From Macrocystis pyrifera (taxonomy: Eukaryota; Sar; Phaeophyceae; Laminariales; Laminariaceae): a stretch of DNA of 64,000 nucleotides. Below are positions 1 to 10,369 of this stretch, one piece after another. Location of the stretch: assembly GCA_031763025.1 (NCBI GenBank), contig JASSKH010000019.1:7708336-7772335 (forward strand), given 5' to 3'. The notes under the pieces were generated by a model. It saw only the letters and a list, made by a program, of their open reading frames with translations. It did no database searches and was not told the origin of the DNA. Numbering within the stretch: position 1 is the stretch's first letter; each line of letters begins with the position of its first letter. The translations under genes were made by a program, and so were the position numbers.

Positions 1-1262
1 AAGAATGGTGGACACCACAGGTCATGGACCGTGGCCCGGGCCAACCCGTAAACACACGTGAACCACCTCATGGGCAGGGCGGAGCAGCGCATGCCAAGCC
101 CAAATCGCATCGGCCGCAACCCGACCCGGACCATCTTGACTTTTATTGCGTGGGCCGCGACCGGGCCCGGCCCATCACACTTTTGAATATCCTCAGCACG
201 TCCCGGATCGGCACCGGCACATAACAGTTTAAACAACTTCGCGGCTTGGCTTGGCTCGGCTCGGCCCGGCCAATCGACCCACGACGAGGGGTCCCTGATC
301 ACATCAATATCGTTGGTCTTCGCGTTATATAGTTTATCTACTAGACGATTTCCACGTGTTGTAATTTCGTTGGGGCGACAGTCACCCGGCACAAAGACTT
401 TTGTCTCGAGGTTATGCTGGTCAACATTTTACTTCTGAATAGGAATAAATTCATGGCAAAAGTTCTCACGGGATGGTAGAAAAACTGCCTCTGCTAAAAT
501 AATCGTGGACATGTACAGCTGCTGACAACTAGAATTAAGTGCAGACAGCCGAGTGAGCCGATCGTGCTCCCGAGCTAGACTGTTCACTTTTGACGATCAG
601 ACGGTGGAGACAGCACAGCCGCGTACGGCAGATATCGCCTCACGGAGAAAGCAATTATTGCTGCAAGCTAGGGGTGTATTGTTTCTGCTCATCATGTCGC
701 CGCCGGAGCGAGTAGGCAGGGCTTACCTCTCGTATGTGGTGTTCGTGTGAGTTCGGTTGTTCTGAAGAGGCGTACTCAATCTCTTGTTTAACTCGTGTTC
801 ATTGCTGCAGAAATATTTTACTTTTTGCCTGGCGGCCCCACGCCGTCCACGACTACGGCAGCCACCGTGCCGGTGACTCCTCATAAGCAGTATCGTGTTC
901 CAGCTGCCCATGGTACCGTAGAACGAGGCGGATATCACTTGTGTTGTCTTTTGCGTGGTGCTCTAGCCAGCTCCGTGATCCTAGTAACATGCTGCCACCT
1001 CTGTGCAACTATTGTGCGTGTCGATGCAATGTGAGCAAGAAGGTTGCATTTTAGAGGCCAATTCGCGCCTATCACGGTTGCGGAAGAACCCCGCCCCCCC
1101 CCCCTCTGCCGAAATGTAGTGGCATCTCCCATTCAACACCCATGCCACCACCGCACCAAGCGGGTAGGGAGAGTATTGTCCCGTATGTGGTGCTCCAGCC
1201 AGCGTTGTGTTTTCATTCCCAGTCTCGTTCTACAGTATCTGTGTAAAGCGCATTCTCGCTTC
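1..1262. other. Intergenic; GC-rich palindromic start
   Basis: I see no convincing gene. Bases 1-210 are rich in GGCCCGGGCC-type self-complementary words, and a related GGGCCGGCCC-rich patch occurs in the right flank at 46290-46410. A short run of GGCTT/GGCTC pentamers sits at 241-271, and a long C run at 1093-1105 varies between the arms. The mirror copy is roughly 44328-45589. Confidence 0.5.
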
Positions 1263-1688
1263 TCACCTCAGCTGCTTGCTATATTCAAGCCAGTGATGCT
1301 TGTCCGAGCAGCCTTCACAAGCGGGGTGTTTTGAGTTTGCCACACAGAGATCTGTTCTGGCCAAAATTATAGGAGAAGCCTTAAATTCGTATAAGCCGCG
1401 AGAGAGGTAGCACATTTTCGCTAAAACGGTTTCTGAATGACGAAGCTCCTTAGCGGAAAATCGTCGGAATGCCAAACTTGTTTCGAAACGAAAACGTGTT
1501 GGTATATATACCTGGGCCATGGGATTAGGCATCGCGGTGCAAGTTGATTTTTGCGGAAGGCAGTCAGAAAACAAGTGGTGCACCTCTACTGTACCATGCG
1601 TCATTGAAACGTGAATAACTAAGGTCACTATTGTTGTTTTGTTTGTTCTGACTACTACGGGAGGCCAAAGTAAACAGGGCTTACGCAA
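1263..1688 (-). CDS. Candidate hypothetical exon, 141 codons
   Basis: This open frame has a plausible composition and is the same length in both arms (mirror 43903-44328, plus strand). Its last codons are followed directly by a good donor-like sequence, CTGAG then GTGAGA, so it could be an internal or first exon. The C-terminal half contains a C-x6-C-x2-C cluster (CVANSKHPACEGC), but I recognise no family. Its 5' part overlaps a small foldback element at 1652-1755, so the real coding part, if any, probably starts downstream of that. One substitution between the arms changes Pro to Gln. No neighbouring exon could be joined with confidence. Confidence 0.3.
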   Translation of the reverse strand: MRKPCLLWPPVVVRTNKTTIVTLVIHVSMTHGTVEVHHLFSDCLPQKSTCTAMPNPMAQVYIPTRFRFETSLAFRRFSAKELRHSETVLAKMCYLSRGLYEFKASPIILARTDLCVANSKHPACEGCSDKHHWLEYSKQLR

Positions 1689-1755
1689 ACTCTATGTATT
1701 TCTGTATTTTGACGAAGAAATACTTTATTCTATTTGCCATGGCCCCCGGTAATAG
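1652..1755. mobile_element. Foldback/MITE-like element, family CTATTACGGGG, copy 1
   Basis: The ends are inverted repeats. The left end begins CTACTACGGGAGGCCAAAG, and the right end read on the other strand begins CTATTACCGGGGGCCATGG. The element is 104 bp and the interior is AT-rich. The same family occurs at 4681-4796 and 51849-51959, with mirror copies at 43836-43939 and 40801-40915. It carries no coding capacity. I could not find a clear target-site duplication, so the parent superfamily is open. Confidence 0.7.
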
Positions 1756-3529
1756 TTGGGATTTATATCACCAGTATTCTTCTCGTTTTTTGTTTCCAAG
1801 TTCTCATTAGTTTTTACAAGTGTTACTCTAGCCCATTCTTAGTATTATGAGCATTATTATCACTGTCATTAATATTTTGTGATTTTTTTTCACAAATAGT
1901 ATTGCACTTGTTCATATAGGTTTTATTATCATTATTGTCATTAATAGTGTGGGTGTTGTTATGTATGCCTGGTACAGTATTGACAAAGCACTAAAGAAAA
2001 CCGTATTTAGTCATTTTATATCTCATTTTTTTCAATTTCATGTTTTTGGCCCCGGTGTGCAAAATATACTTCAACGCGGTTGACGGACGGGGGGAGTCGT
2101 GCTAACAAGTGGCTCGAAACTAAGTGGGGCGTACGACAGGTAGACGTGTACTGGCGATCCCCCCTCCGTCGGCACCGATCTGACGATAATGCTCCATCCT
2201 CTTTTACTGTCGACAGAGCTTCTGCTGTACCGGTGATATCAGAGACAGCGGCATTTACTGCAGCGACAGCTTGGCGCGTCGTAGATTACTCTACTATCCT
2301 AAGCTAGATTTGACTACCCTCATGGTTGGGTTCGCAACCTTCACGGGTACTGCATGTGCGTGCTTGTCTTTAACAGTTCGTTGTACTCAGCTCTATTCTG
2401 CGGTTTGGAACAACCTGCGTGCGAAATCGATCAATTCGTGTGCATATGCGACACGTCAAACCGGACGTGTAGCTAAACGAACACGCTTTCAGTACAACCT
2501 TCCCTTCCTGCGATTCTTGTCGCAAAGGGTTACTGTACGGTAAGGGATGTGGCACCCGTCCCCGCCGCCTTTAGTTTAGTTCGGAGTCAGTCTTCCGCCC
2601 TGTCCAATCAAAGCTGACAGAGTCTAGGCGTGTGTGGTGCTTGGGGATCTGCACAACCTCTAACGCGTGCAACGGATAGCATCTAACTTTTATGAGATAC
2701 CTTGCCGTACAACGGATCAAAAATATGCACATAAAACATTGACCGCGACCCATGGTGTCAGTTCCTCGTGTTACCGTAACGAGTGTTGCGTTGTAGCCCA
2801 GGGGTTCAATCGTTTGTCGGCCTATGGTTTCCTCTCAACAACGACATGGGTGCCTGAGCCGAATGGTATGCGTTGAGCTGTATAGGACAGCGGTGAAGTT
2901 CGTTTGTTTGTATTGTTTTGGTTGGCGGAAGTTGCCACACATCCTGTCTTCTTGAGATTAGAAAAACTCATTGAAACTGTGTGTAGTTTGAGGGAGGGTT
3001 CTGTGGATGTGTGGTCTAACATACGGGTTTAAGCGCGAGGCTCCTGAATCGAGGACAATGCTACCTTTTAGCGGTGGTTATATTTTTCGGAGCTCCTGGC
3101 ATCAGAGGAACAATATTTTACGCGAAACATGACCCTAAAGAACTATATTCACACAATCCGAATACAAGGCATCCTTCAGGCCGGTTGATTCCCATTTCAG
3201 AAGCTCAACGATTGTGAAATTGTCTTCGGTAAGGCGTTTAACCCCTAGCGTGGAACAAGTCTTGCAGATGCATAAGGATAACATCGACTTTTGTTGTATT
3301 TCTAGAGAATGAGTTGGGTATGGCGTCGAGCTTGCAAATTTGGTGAAAGTGAGGTTCCTGGTGAGTAGATATACTCGTCGCCTTCTTTGTGCAGTTCAGC
3401 CTTGAAGAGCTTAGGTCCACCCCGTACAATAGAAAGCCACGGTTCTGAACCAAGCTCGTGCGCTGAGGGGCCTACTTGTTGTGTCTCCGCATCTCTGCCG
3501 TCTCTGTTGTCTCCTCTGCATCCTTTACC
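1756..3529. other. Intergenic, AT-rich then unremarkable
   Basis: Bases 1760-2060 are AT-rich with short direct repeats of the ATTATTATCA/TCATTAAT type. Further on I see only short open frames without splice context or recognisable domains. The mirror copy is about 42062-43835. Confidence 0.4.
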
Positions 3530-3660
3530 AAACATCTGTTTGCAGAGGTTTTGCGGAGTGCGATATCGAACTTGCTTTGCTGCGAGGCTCAATGCGGGAC
3601 AACGGCGGAGCAGTTTACGATAAACGACCCGGCGGTGTGATTGGTTGGTTTAGTTTTTTG
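3530..3660 (+). pseudogene. Degenerate copy of the Cys-rich exon
   Basis: A pyrimidine-rich tract ending CTGTTTGCAG resembles a 3' splice site. It is followed by DNA that aligns with the Cys-rich exon at 5878-6061: both contain GCTGCGAGGCTCA, then TGCGGGACAACGGCGG against TGCGAGACCTGCGG, then a segment reading YDKRPGG against YDQRPGC. Most cysteine codons are gone here, so this looks like a decayed tandem relative 2.4 kb from the better copy. The mirror copy is at about 41932-42062. Confidence 0.5.
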
Positions 3661-4680
3661 TCTCCCTTTGACCTCTCGTGTCATGCGCCTCTAGATAGTC
3701 ACTCACACACACACCATTGCTTTTTCACCCACCTCGAAGATGGGGGAGATGGCTCGTACGCACCTGCCAATGTTTTTTCGGCTATAAGTAGTGTCTGGCA
3801 GGACGACGTAAACATGGATACACTGCGATATCGGCAGGTCCGACGAACAAGAGAGCTTTTCGAAAGTTTCGACTCTATAGTTGACGCACGCGGCCTATGA
3901 GATAAAGAGGTATGCCTCTTTCTAGTGTTTATTCATCTGGCAATGTGCAGCGCCTATTCCTATGACATCATCACACCTTGCACGTAAACATGGGTGTCTA
4001 GAATCTAATAAATATAAGCACGGCAAGTGTTATCAATCAAATTTGGATTGTTGACGAAATTAGGCATTGTTTCGTACAAACTGGACACGTTTATTGAGCT
4101 AGGTTTAGGGTGCGGTTAGTGTGCTTGTGACCTATTGTTTACCACGGGCTATATGTAGATACCAGGTAAGCCAAACATTGTAGTGTATGAAACATCCTGG
4201 TCACAATGATATTCATCTAGTCTCGTATGGTGCACGAAACCTTCGAACCATAGTAGTATCAGGAAGTGGAAAGTAAGTGAGTCTCAACCTTCGCGACGGA
4301 AGCACTCCTCGCCTTTTCCCGGATGCACAGGAATCCTGCTGCACACGCCGAATCTGGGACCGTGGCGACATGTGCAGTACCACATCTACGATCTACGCCG
4401 CCGTGCATCATCGAGGTTGACAACAATTTTCGTAAGTGCAGCTCTTTCAAATCCCGGGCTGACTGTCGGAGTGCTTGGGTCTTGTTTTTTTCATTTCTTA
4501 CATTACTGTAGATGCGGTACTTTGAACTTTTGTGATTCACACGTCTCTGGTATACGCAGCAACAGTGTGTACTTGCATGGTTGATTAGTGCTAGAAAGTA
4601 CTGTGCGTAAGGACGCATCCTACCTTGAAGCAGGGGTGCACCTGAGGTTCTCTGGGTCTCTGCGTTTGAGACACTCTATA
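3661..4680. other. Intergenic, nothing firm
   Basis: A 119-codon minus-strand frame at 4259-4618 is disrupted in the other arm by a short indel in an A run, and I see no domain in it. Nothing else stands out. The mirror copy is about 40916-41931. Confidence 0.4.
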
Positions 4681-4796
4681 CTATTACGGGGAACCATAGT
4701 AAATAGGACCAAATATTTTCAGTAAAAAAAGGTAATTATCTACCTGGCAGGTTTTTGTGCGTACCGTAGGTCCTATTTTCTATGGTCCCCCCCCCG
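4681..4796. mobile_element. Foldback/MITE-like element, family CTATTACGGGG, copy 2
   Basis: The left end is CTATTACGGGGAACCATAGT. The right end carries ACTATGGT-type complement (CTATTTTCTATGGTCCCC), then a C run replaces the terminal GTAATAG. The interior shares AGGACCAAATATT and GGTAATTAT with the copy at 51849-51959. It is about 115 bp and non-coding. The mirror copy is at 40801-40915. Confidence 0.75.
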
Positions 4797-5877
4797 AAAC
4801 AACAGTAATTTATTCGTACTAGCAGCAAGTCATTCGTACTGATAGTAAGTCACCGACAAGCTGACTTCAACAAAAAACGTAATAGGACACCCCGATGGCC
4901 TAGGTACACTGACATACAACGAATACCACTCAAAATCCCAGATAGATGGTGTTGCAACCAAAATGGGTATTGCATTTCCTCGATTGATGGCGGTTGATGG
5001 CCCCGACTGTCACAATCAAATTTGGTTAGGAAGTTCAACAAGGCAAGTCCTATCCTCGAATGCGCCTAAAGTGACATCTAGGCCTGGGTACACGGTAGTG
5101 CTTGTCGCCGTTGCGCAGCCGGTGCTGTGGCTAGCGGCGGAGCGGGAGCTGGCCGAGTTACAGGACTGAGGCACCAGAGCAACCAAGCATAGGTGTTTCT
5201 CAGACGGTTTACAAACGTTTGGTCAGGATCGGCATGTGTTAGTGTCCGTAAAATCTAGCGGGGTGTAGGGCAATACTTGGTTGTCTATCAGGGAAAAAAA
5301 ATACATACACGTATTTAAACAAATATATACTGTGGTGGTTTCAACCTGCACACGCAAGAGGTCAGGGGAGTGTTCGAGGTCCATGGCCAACGGCGAAAGT
5401 ACCACCTCGTGTATTGTTGAGGTTCATTCGTATCAATAGTACCGTAGCGGATGCGCAGTTAATACGTATCAACAAGAGTATTACAGCATCTTAGTTTGGA
5501 TAGTGCGCAGAATACGATGAAACAACAAGCTCCCTTTATTCTTCTTCGCTGTCGGCATAATATATGTTCAACTTCCATTTACTTTGATGGGGACGATGAC
5601 TAAAACAGATCCGGCAAGCTACAGCTTGCCAGCAAACGTATTGGGCAACCACAAATATAGGAATGTCGCCATAAGACGAATCGTCGGCCAGTGCAACAGC
5701 ACATAGAATCCATTGATCTGTATTTTGTGCGTCCACTCTAGTTCACTGCTCTTCTTTCCTCCTGTCGGCATCTCAGACCTTTCTTGTCATATTCGTTTCA
5801 GCTATCATGCCAAGAAAACAAGCACCGTTTTTTTTTCCAATCTCTGTATTCTCTATCATCATTTGTGTTCTTCGCAG
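4797..5877. other. Intergenic, nothing firm
   Basis: It holds only short frames. A pyrimidine-rich tract at 5740-5877 leads into the next exon and ends TTCTTCGCAG, so the last ~130 bases are probably intron. The mirror copy is about 39723-40800. Confidence 0.4.
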
Positions 5878-6061
5878 TCCAGGCGAATCGGCCCCCCATC
5901 TATATATCACTTGCATCAACGGTGTGCATGGTGTGCAAACCGGCGACATCTGCTGCGAGGCTCACTGCGAGACCTGCGGAGGAAGCGGTTATGACCAGCG
6001 CCCCGGTTGCAAGGTTCATTATTGGTTCATGTTACCGTCTCTTGCCCTCGCGGTGTGCTGA
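5878..6061 (+). CDS. Cys-rich secreted-type exon (best copy)
   Basis: After a strong 3' splice-like tract (TTGTGTTCTTCGCAG) the frame reads about 60 codons and includes GVQTGDICCEAHCETCGGSG followed by YDQRPGCKVH. The pattern CC-x3-C-x2-CGG-x-G-x4-RPG matches a small cysteine-rich module that I recall from brown-algal extracellular proteins. It is probably disulphide-bonded and outside the cell. Related exons lie at 3530-3660 (decayed) and 47606-47777 (minus). The frame ends at a stop soon after the module, and the later cysteines I would expect are missing, so it may be a truncated or decaying exon. The mirror copy is 39538-39722; a one-base G-run difference there changes the frame of the upstream part only. 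Confidence 0.5.
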
Positions 6062-7098
6062 GACGATAGGAGGAGCGACTTCACCGGTCCTAAGTTAGGT
6101 GTAGCACTTTTTGCCTCCAAAGGCAAGCATGTTTGACTATCGGGGGGCCGTAGACAGTGGAGCTATTAATACCTGATATCATTGAAAGGAGGTTTGTGTA
6201 ATACATTGATGGCTCGTTGTATATGCATCTACAGTGGGCCATGGGATTTCTCATCTCTAGATGCTGGTTTTGTCTGGTTTCTGGTGGGATAAGAGAGCTT
6301 CCCATGTGAGGACCCTCCGACACATTTCGATGCATGCACCCCTAGCATGACATACCTCGAATTGGTTTTCCAAGCTACTCCTCCGACTGGCGGGAGTGAA
6401 GTCTCCAAACGGAGGGGCAAGCCATTCTCGTTGAACCTCACTGGAAGACCTTACTGAACCATGCTCGGTGTGTATTCCTAGACAATGGGGTTGTTCGTGC
6501 GGTTGTTAGCGCTCGCAATTGTTTTTTGGTAAATCCAAGTGTTTGCCTGACGGATAGAGCTCGCGTGAGGAGCCCAAAGAAGGTTCATCAGTGAATTCCA
6601 AGCATAACATACGTCTCACCAAGCGAGAATGAAGTTTGGGTTCCTCACATACGAAACGGGGGGATGCCTTGTCTCTCACGCACCAGCAGGTAACGTACAC
6701 ATATACAAACCATGCTATGGTGTGAAGGATTACTCGATTCACCCCAAAAAAATGAATAGACCCAGGAAAATACGCCGCTACCACCATTCGGCAAGCACGC
6801 CTGGGCCTCGTCTATGGACCAAGCCAACACCTTAAGATTCGATGTGTACGCTGCTGAAAATAGTTCGTCAAATACTACGAAATACATAGGCGTTTGTACA
6901 GGGTTACAGCAATTGCTTACGTTTAGTTTGATTTTGAGTAAGGTGTACAACTCCTCAAGTGTGAAGGGTCAGAAACAATAACAGCAGCAGGTATTTCCCC
7001 CGCCATAGCTCGTGTCGTCAAACAGCGAGATGTACACCTCCCGGCCCCAACGTTGATTTTACTGACCTGACACAACCCACCTTCCCCGCCCCCTACAC
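6062..7098. other. Intergenic, nothing firm
   Basis: Several short frames lie on both strands, none with a domain or paired splice signals. The mirror copy is about 38501-39537. Confidence 0.4.
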
Positions 7099-7192
7099 CG
7101 TTGACAGTCCGGCGGTTGCACCAGCACCATCGAAGACGGTCATGACTACTGCAGCGCCACCAATGAGGTGCCGTGCATCCTCGACTAAGACG
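7099..7192 (-). CDS. Small candidate exon (low complexity)
   Basis: Read on the minus strand, an AG acceptor (CGTCATCAG) is followed by 94 bases whose frame contains LVEDARHLIGGAAVVMTVFD and then GAGATAGLST. A GTGTAG donor-like sequence comes next. The composition is coding-like (Ala/Gly/Val-rich), but I know no family and no partner exon. The mirror copy is at 38407-38500. Confidence 0.25.
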
Positions 7193-7328
7193 CTGATGAC
7201 GATATTTGGAAGTCAGGCTATGTCTGATATATGTTAGATCAGTAGCCTGTAGTACTAAATCAGGGACGAGGCACAGAGGAGCCGGCCGCGCCACGCATCT
7301 GAGGATGCCAAGAACGGCGACAAAGGGA

Positions 7329-7344
7329 GGGGGGGGGGGGGGGG
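7329..7344. repeat. Poly-G tract, 16 G
   Basis: A pure run of 16 G in the context AAAGGGA..AAGGGC. It has the same length in the mirror arm (38255-38270), unlike the 13067-13085 run. Confidence 0.9.
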
Positions 7345-7439
7345 AAGGGCAGCCGTACTGATAAAGCTGTCGACGAATGCAGAAACGAAATGATAAATCG
7401 GGTGGCTAGGTATCGGTTCGACTAGCCCATACAGGCTTC

Positions 7440-7866
7440 AACCTGTAGCTCCCTCTCTTTTGTGTTGCTTCGTCCGCGCAGTAGATATCTGTCCTTCCTG
7501 TGTACGTATGCTTTCCGTCTGGCAGCCTTTCTGAAGTCTTTGCGTCGTTTGTATTCTGTTTCATTTTAAAGTCTTGTTTTTTGTTTTAGCGTATTTTTCT
7601 TCTCATTTTCCTGCTTTTGTTTTGGTCTTGCTTGTGCTGTTGTGTTCTCGTACCCGGTACGCTGGCATTGCACTTGCTTAACACTTAAATTGGCTATCAT
7701 CTTGTATTTATTTATGTTTGGTCTTCCTCTGTCTCACCGTTTGTGACCACAGAATCAGTATCCCTCCAAGATGAGGAATCAGGGCGGACACTGGGTGTAC
7801 TGATGGGGTAGAAAGGACGATTTAATGTGAAGACAATATCAACAACAACAACAACAACAACAATAA
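7440..7866 (+). mobile_element. Dispersed repeat with (AAC)n tail, copy 1
   Basis: A pyrimidine-rich ~280-bp body is followed by a conserved 3' core (GTGACCACA, then GAGGAATCAGGGCGGACACT, then GTAGAAAGGACG-TTTAATGTGAAG) and a CAACAACAAC tail. The same order recurs at 50340-50775, 59488-59590 (core) and 63190-63533, and in reverse at 51228-51330. The simple-repeat tail at one fixed end suggests a SINE-like or other non-autonomous retroposon, but no tRNA promoter is clear in this copy. The mirror copy is at 37733-38159. Confidence 0.65.
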
Positions 7867-8972
7867 CGAAGTAGTGTGTAGCAATGTCCTGAGGTACGGA
7901 AAACATTTAGATTGTGACAGGAAAATACAGGAGGGTATACAACTTTTTTGTCAAGTAGAGTCCAGTACGTGTTTCCAGAAAAATATATGGTGACCTTGTT
8001 TGGAGCAATTGCATAGCCTGTTTGGGTAACGGGATACGGTAGTTGAGCACCAGGCACTGTGGGATATCACTAGAGCCGATCAGGTGGTATATGTGCTAAG
8101 AATAATATGTCATAAATGTGTGTGGCGCACCTACACCGCATGTCTGATTGTCTCGGTAGTTGAATGTTTCCAAACAAAATGGGTTGGCCTTTAGTTTTCT
8201 AGGACTTCCAGCAGCACGTTGTACAAAAAACGTTGTATGTAGTATCAATACATCAGTAGTGGAATGCCCTACGCAGGACCCTCTTATAACCACCGGTATC
8301 CGTACCACGTGTCACTCACGTTTCACCAAAGTACGTACGTAGACCTTTGATGTTTGGTTCATCTCGTCGTAAAAGAAGCTCCCTTTACGTGCAGGTTTCT
8401 TGATCTTGACTGAAGTCCAGTTCTCCTGCCGCTACTGTATAGCGAGCCAGCAGCAGTTGAGGGTGGCCGTCTTAGGTCAGCGTGCCACCTGTAGTATCTT
8501 GCCGCGTTTACGCGTCCCGAGGCTGTATAACCTATTTGGTATGGCGATTGGCGTGTGTACCAGATAGTAGTTGATGTGTACGCCTAGACTCGATGGGCGA
8601 TGTCCGGTCAACACGCAGTCGATGTTCGAAGGTAACGTATATAGTCACTGCTGTCAGCTGACTTGTACGATACGGTTGAATAGAAGAAAAAGAAGAAGAA
8701 GGTGGTGTGGTGACCCCCAGCCATAGTGTTGATAGTGATCAAACGTAGAGTAAACGAGTGGGCGTGCAAACGCTCCTGTTGTTCTGCCAACCTTGATGAT
8801 CTCAGAGACACACCAGCTGGGCCGGGCAATACCCCAACATAATGGCTGGACTGGATTTCCGAGACGGTTTTTTTTTGCAAATCACTTGTCACGTGCTTCT
8901 TAGTAGCACAACAAACATATATACGGGGGTGCGTTTTCGTTTCTTTTTCGTGAGCTTGCCCGATGTTAATAG
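7867..8972. other. Intergenic, nothing firm
   Basis: I see only short shadow frames and a purine-rich patch (AAGAAAAAGAAGAAGAAGG near 8683). The mirror copy is about 36626-37732. Confidence 0.4.
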
Positions 8973-9175
8973 GCATAGTATTATCGAGGCGCGAGAAAGT
9001 GCGAGTTTTACACGTACGGAAGAAGTTTGGGCAACCAATCAGATCAACGGGTTAATTGTACGTAGCAATTGGATAGCCTTGAGACACACCTTGCCTAGTT
9101 CGTAGTTGCTGACCAGCGAGTTAAGCACGTTGTCAAGCAGAGTCAGGGCTACAAGAGTTAGGGTGTGATATAGAT
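8973..9175. repeat. 203-bp direct repeat, outer copy
   Basis: This begins GCATAGTATTATCGAGGC and is about 95% identical to 13288-13490, in the same orientation 4.3 kb away. On the minus strand it contains a possible small exon: CTCTTGTAG acceptor, a frame reading LTLLDNVLNSLVSNYELGK, then AAG|GTGTGT donor. The two copies together bracket the tandem array region. The mirror copy is at 36423-36625. Confidence 0.85.
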
Positions 9176-9563
9176 GGGTTTGAGTTGAAGAGGGCTCTGT
9201 GTTGCGCGTTCGATATGATCTGTTTGAATGCTGAGCAAGCAGGGCTTTTCGCCAGCCAGATACTAAAAAAACAAAATGTTCCTGATCGAGAGACCTTCCT
9301 TTGAGATAGAATCGTTCGTGATGTCTTGTGAGTGCGCGGACGAGAGCAGCTAGGTGCAAATGTGGACGGAAAAACATTGGGGACCATGTCGGAGGGCATG
9401 CCAAGCGTGGCCGGACAACCCAACACAGGAGCAAATCGACAAGATCGGTACCTCCGGCATATCGCAGCACCGTGAGACGTTTCCGCGGATGTGTAGCACA
9501 GTGTGACGTTTCCCGGGATGTTGCACCCTCGGTGGTATCATTATGTTCGCAGCTTGCAAACAC
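9039..9563 (-). CDS. Candidate hypothetical frame, 174 codons
   Basis: A long minus-strand frame runs through the outer 203-bp repeat. In the mirror arm the same region (36034-36559) is split into two frames by a single-base difference in a T run, so one allele or one consensus is shifted. The segment TLLDNVLNSLVSNYELGK near its end is followed by a donor-like GTGTGT and is the most coding-like part. I recognise no domain. It could be one real exon plus intron read-through rather than a 174-residue protein. Confidence 0.3.
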   Translation of the reverse strand: MFASCEHNDTTEGATSRETSHCATHPRKRLTVLRYAGGTDLVDLLLCWVVRPRLACPPTWSPMFFRPHLHLAALVRALTRHHERFYLKGRSLDQEHFVFLVSGWRKALLAQHSNRSYRTRNTEPSSTQTHLYHTLTLVALTLLDNVLNSLVSNYELGKVCLKAIQLLRTINPLI

Positions 9564-9597
9564 ATGCGCACAGCAGTGGGCCGGTAGCCTGTGCTTG

Positions 9598-9942
9598 CGG
9601 GAATATTATACCAGACGCGAGTATGCATACTCTTGTACTTTTTCTCGGTACCAAACTCGAGAAAAGGCAAGATTAAAAAATATGACGGGTTCAGCAGCGG
9701 TGCGGATACAGCAGCAGTGTTCGTGCAGCAGTGGTTGTACGATCTTTCAAGTGCTCGTGCCGGGGCATACTATTAATGCGAAAAATCCTGGAAATATCAT
9801 ACCTCATGCGAGGCTTTCCTCTGTGGTACCAAACTCGGGAAAGGTTAGATGAGTATGACTGGTACAGCCATGCGTATACAGCAGGGGTTCGTGCAGCAGT
9901 GGTTGTACGTATGATATGTCAAATGCTCGTACCGGGGCATAC
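9598..9942. repeat. Two tandem ~172-bp units
   Basis: The two units (9598-9770, 9771-9942) each contain GGTACCAAACTCG, then a CAGCAG-rich stretch, then TTCGTGCAGCAGTGGTTGTA, and each ends CGGGGCATAC. They are diverged, roughly three-quarters identical by eye. They lie just upstream of the TATA box and hairpin array. The mirror copy is at 35655-35999. Confidence 0.75.
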
Positions 9943-10209
9943 CACGAATGTATGGCCCAACGTTCTTCTGGGAACTGGGGCGTGTGCAGTAATCCGGTAG
10001 AGCGTACTCTGAGCTACTGGTGCTCTGATTGTTTCTTGGTGGTATGAAATGATCAGGGTATATACAGGCTGTGTATCTGGTAGCGGTGGTAACTGATATT
10101 ACATTATCCTTCGCTGTAAGACGCGGATTTGGTGTCTAGCTGGCACCGGTTGCTCCACTGCGATATTGGTACAATTTGCTGGTCGCGTTTCGGGAGGGTG
10201 GCGCGTGTT

Positions 10210-10218
10210 TATAAAAGG
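10210..10218 (+). promoter_or_regulatory. TATA box before the tandem array
   Basis: TATAAAAGG is a canonical TATA element, about 60 bases before the first ATG and 160 bases before the tandem array. Together with the low stop-codon density downstream it suggests the array could be transcribed on the plus strand. The mirror copy is at 35379-35387 (minus). Confidence 0.4.
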
Positions 10219-10369
10219 TCAATCACAGGGCTGGGGTCGAAATTGCCCCATCCACTGCTGTTCTGCTAGTATGTGGCTTCCCCTGGCATGTTCCGTATCG
10301 TCCATTCGTGGGAAGTTGTGTCGGTAGAGTTACTGGCCTCTACGTGGGTGCGCCGCGTTCGTATACCGT

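Noticed and set aside
9328-9852. 174-codon plus-strand frame
   Set aside because: It lies opposite a frame of the same length and crosses the 172-bp tandem units, so it is probably a shadow.
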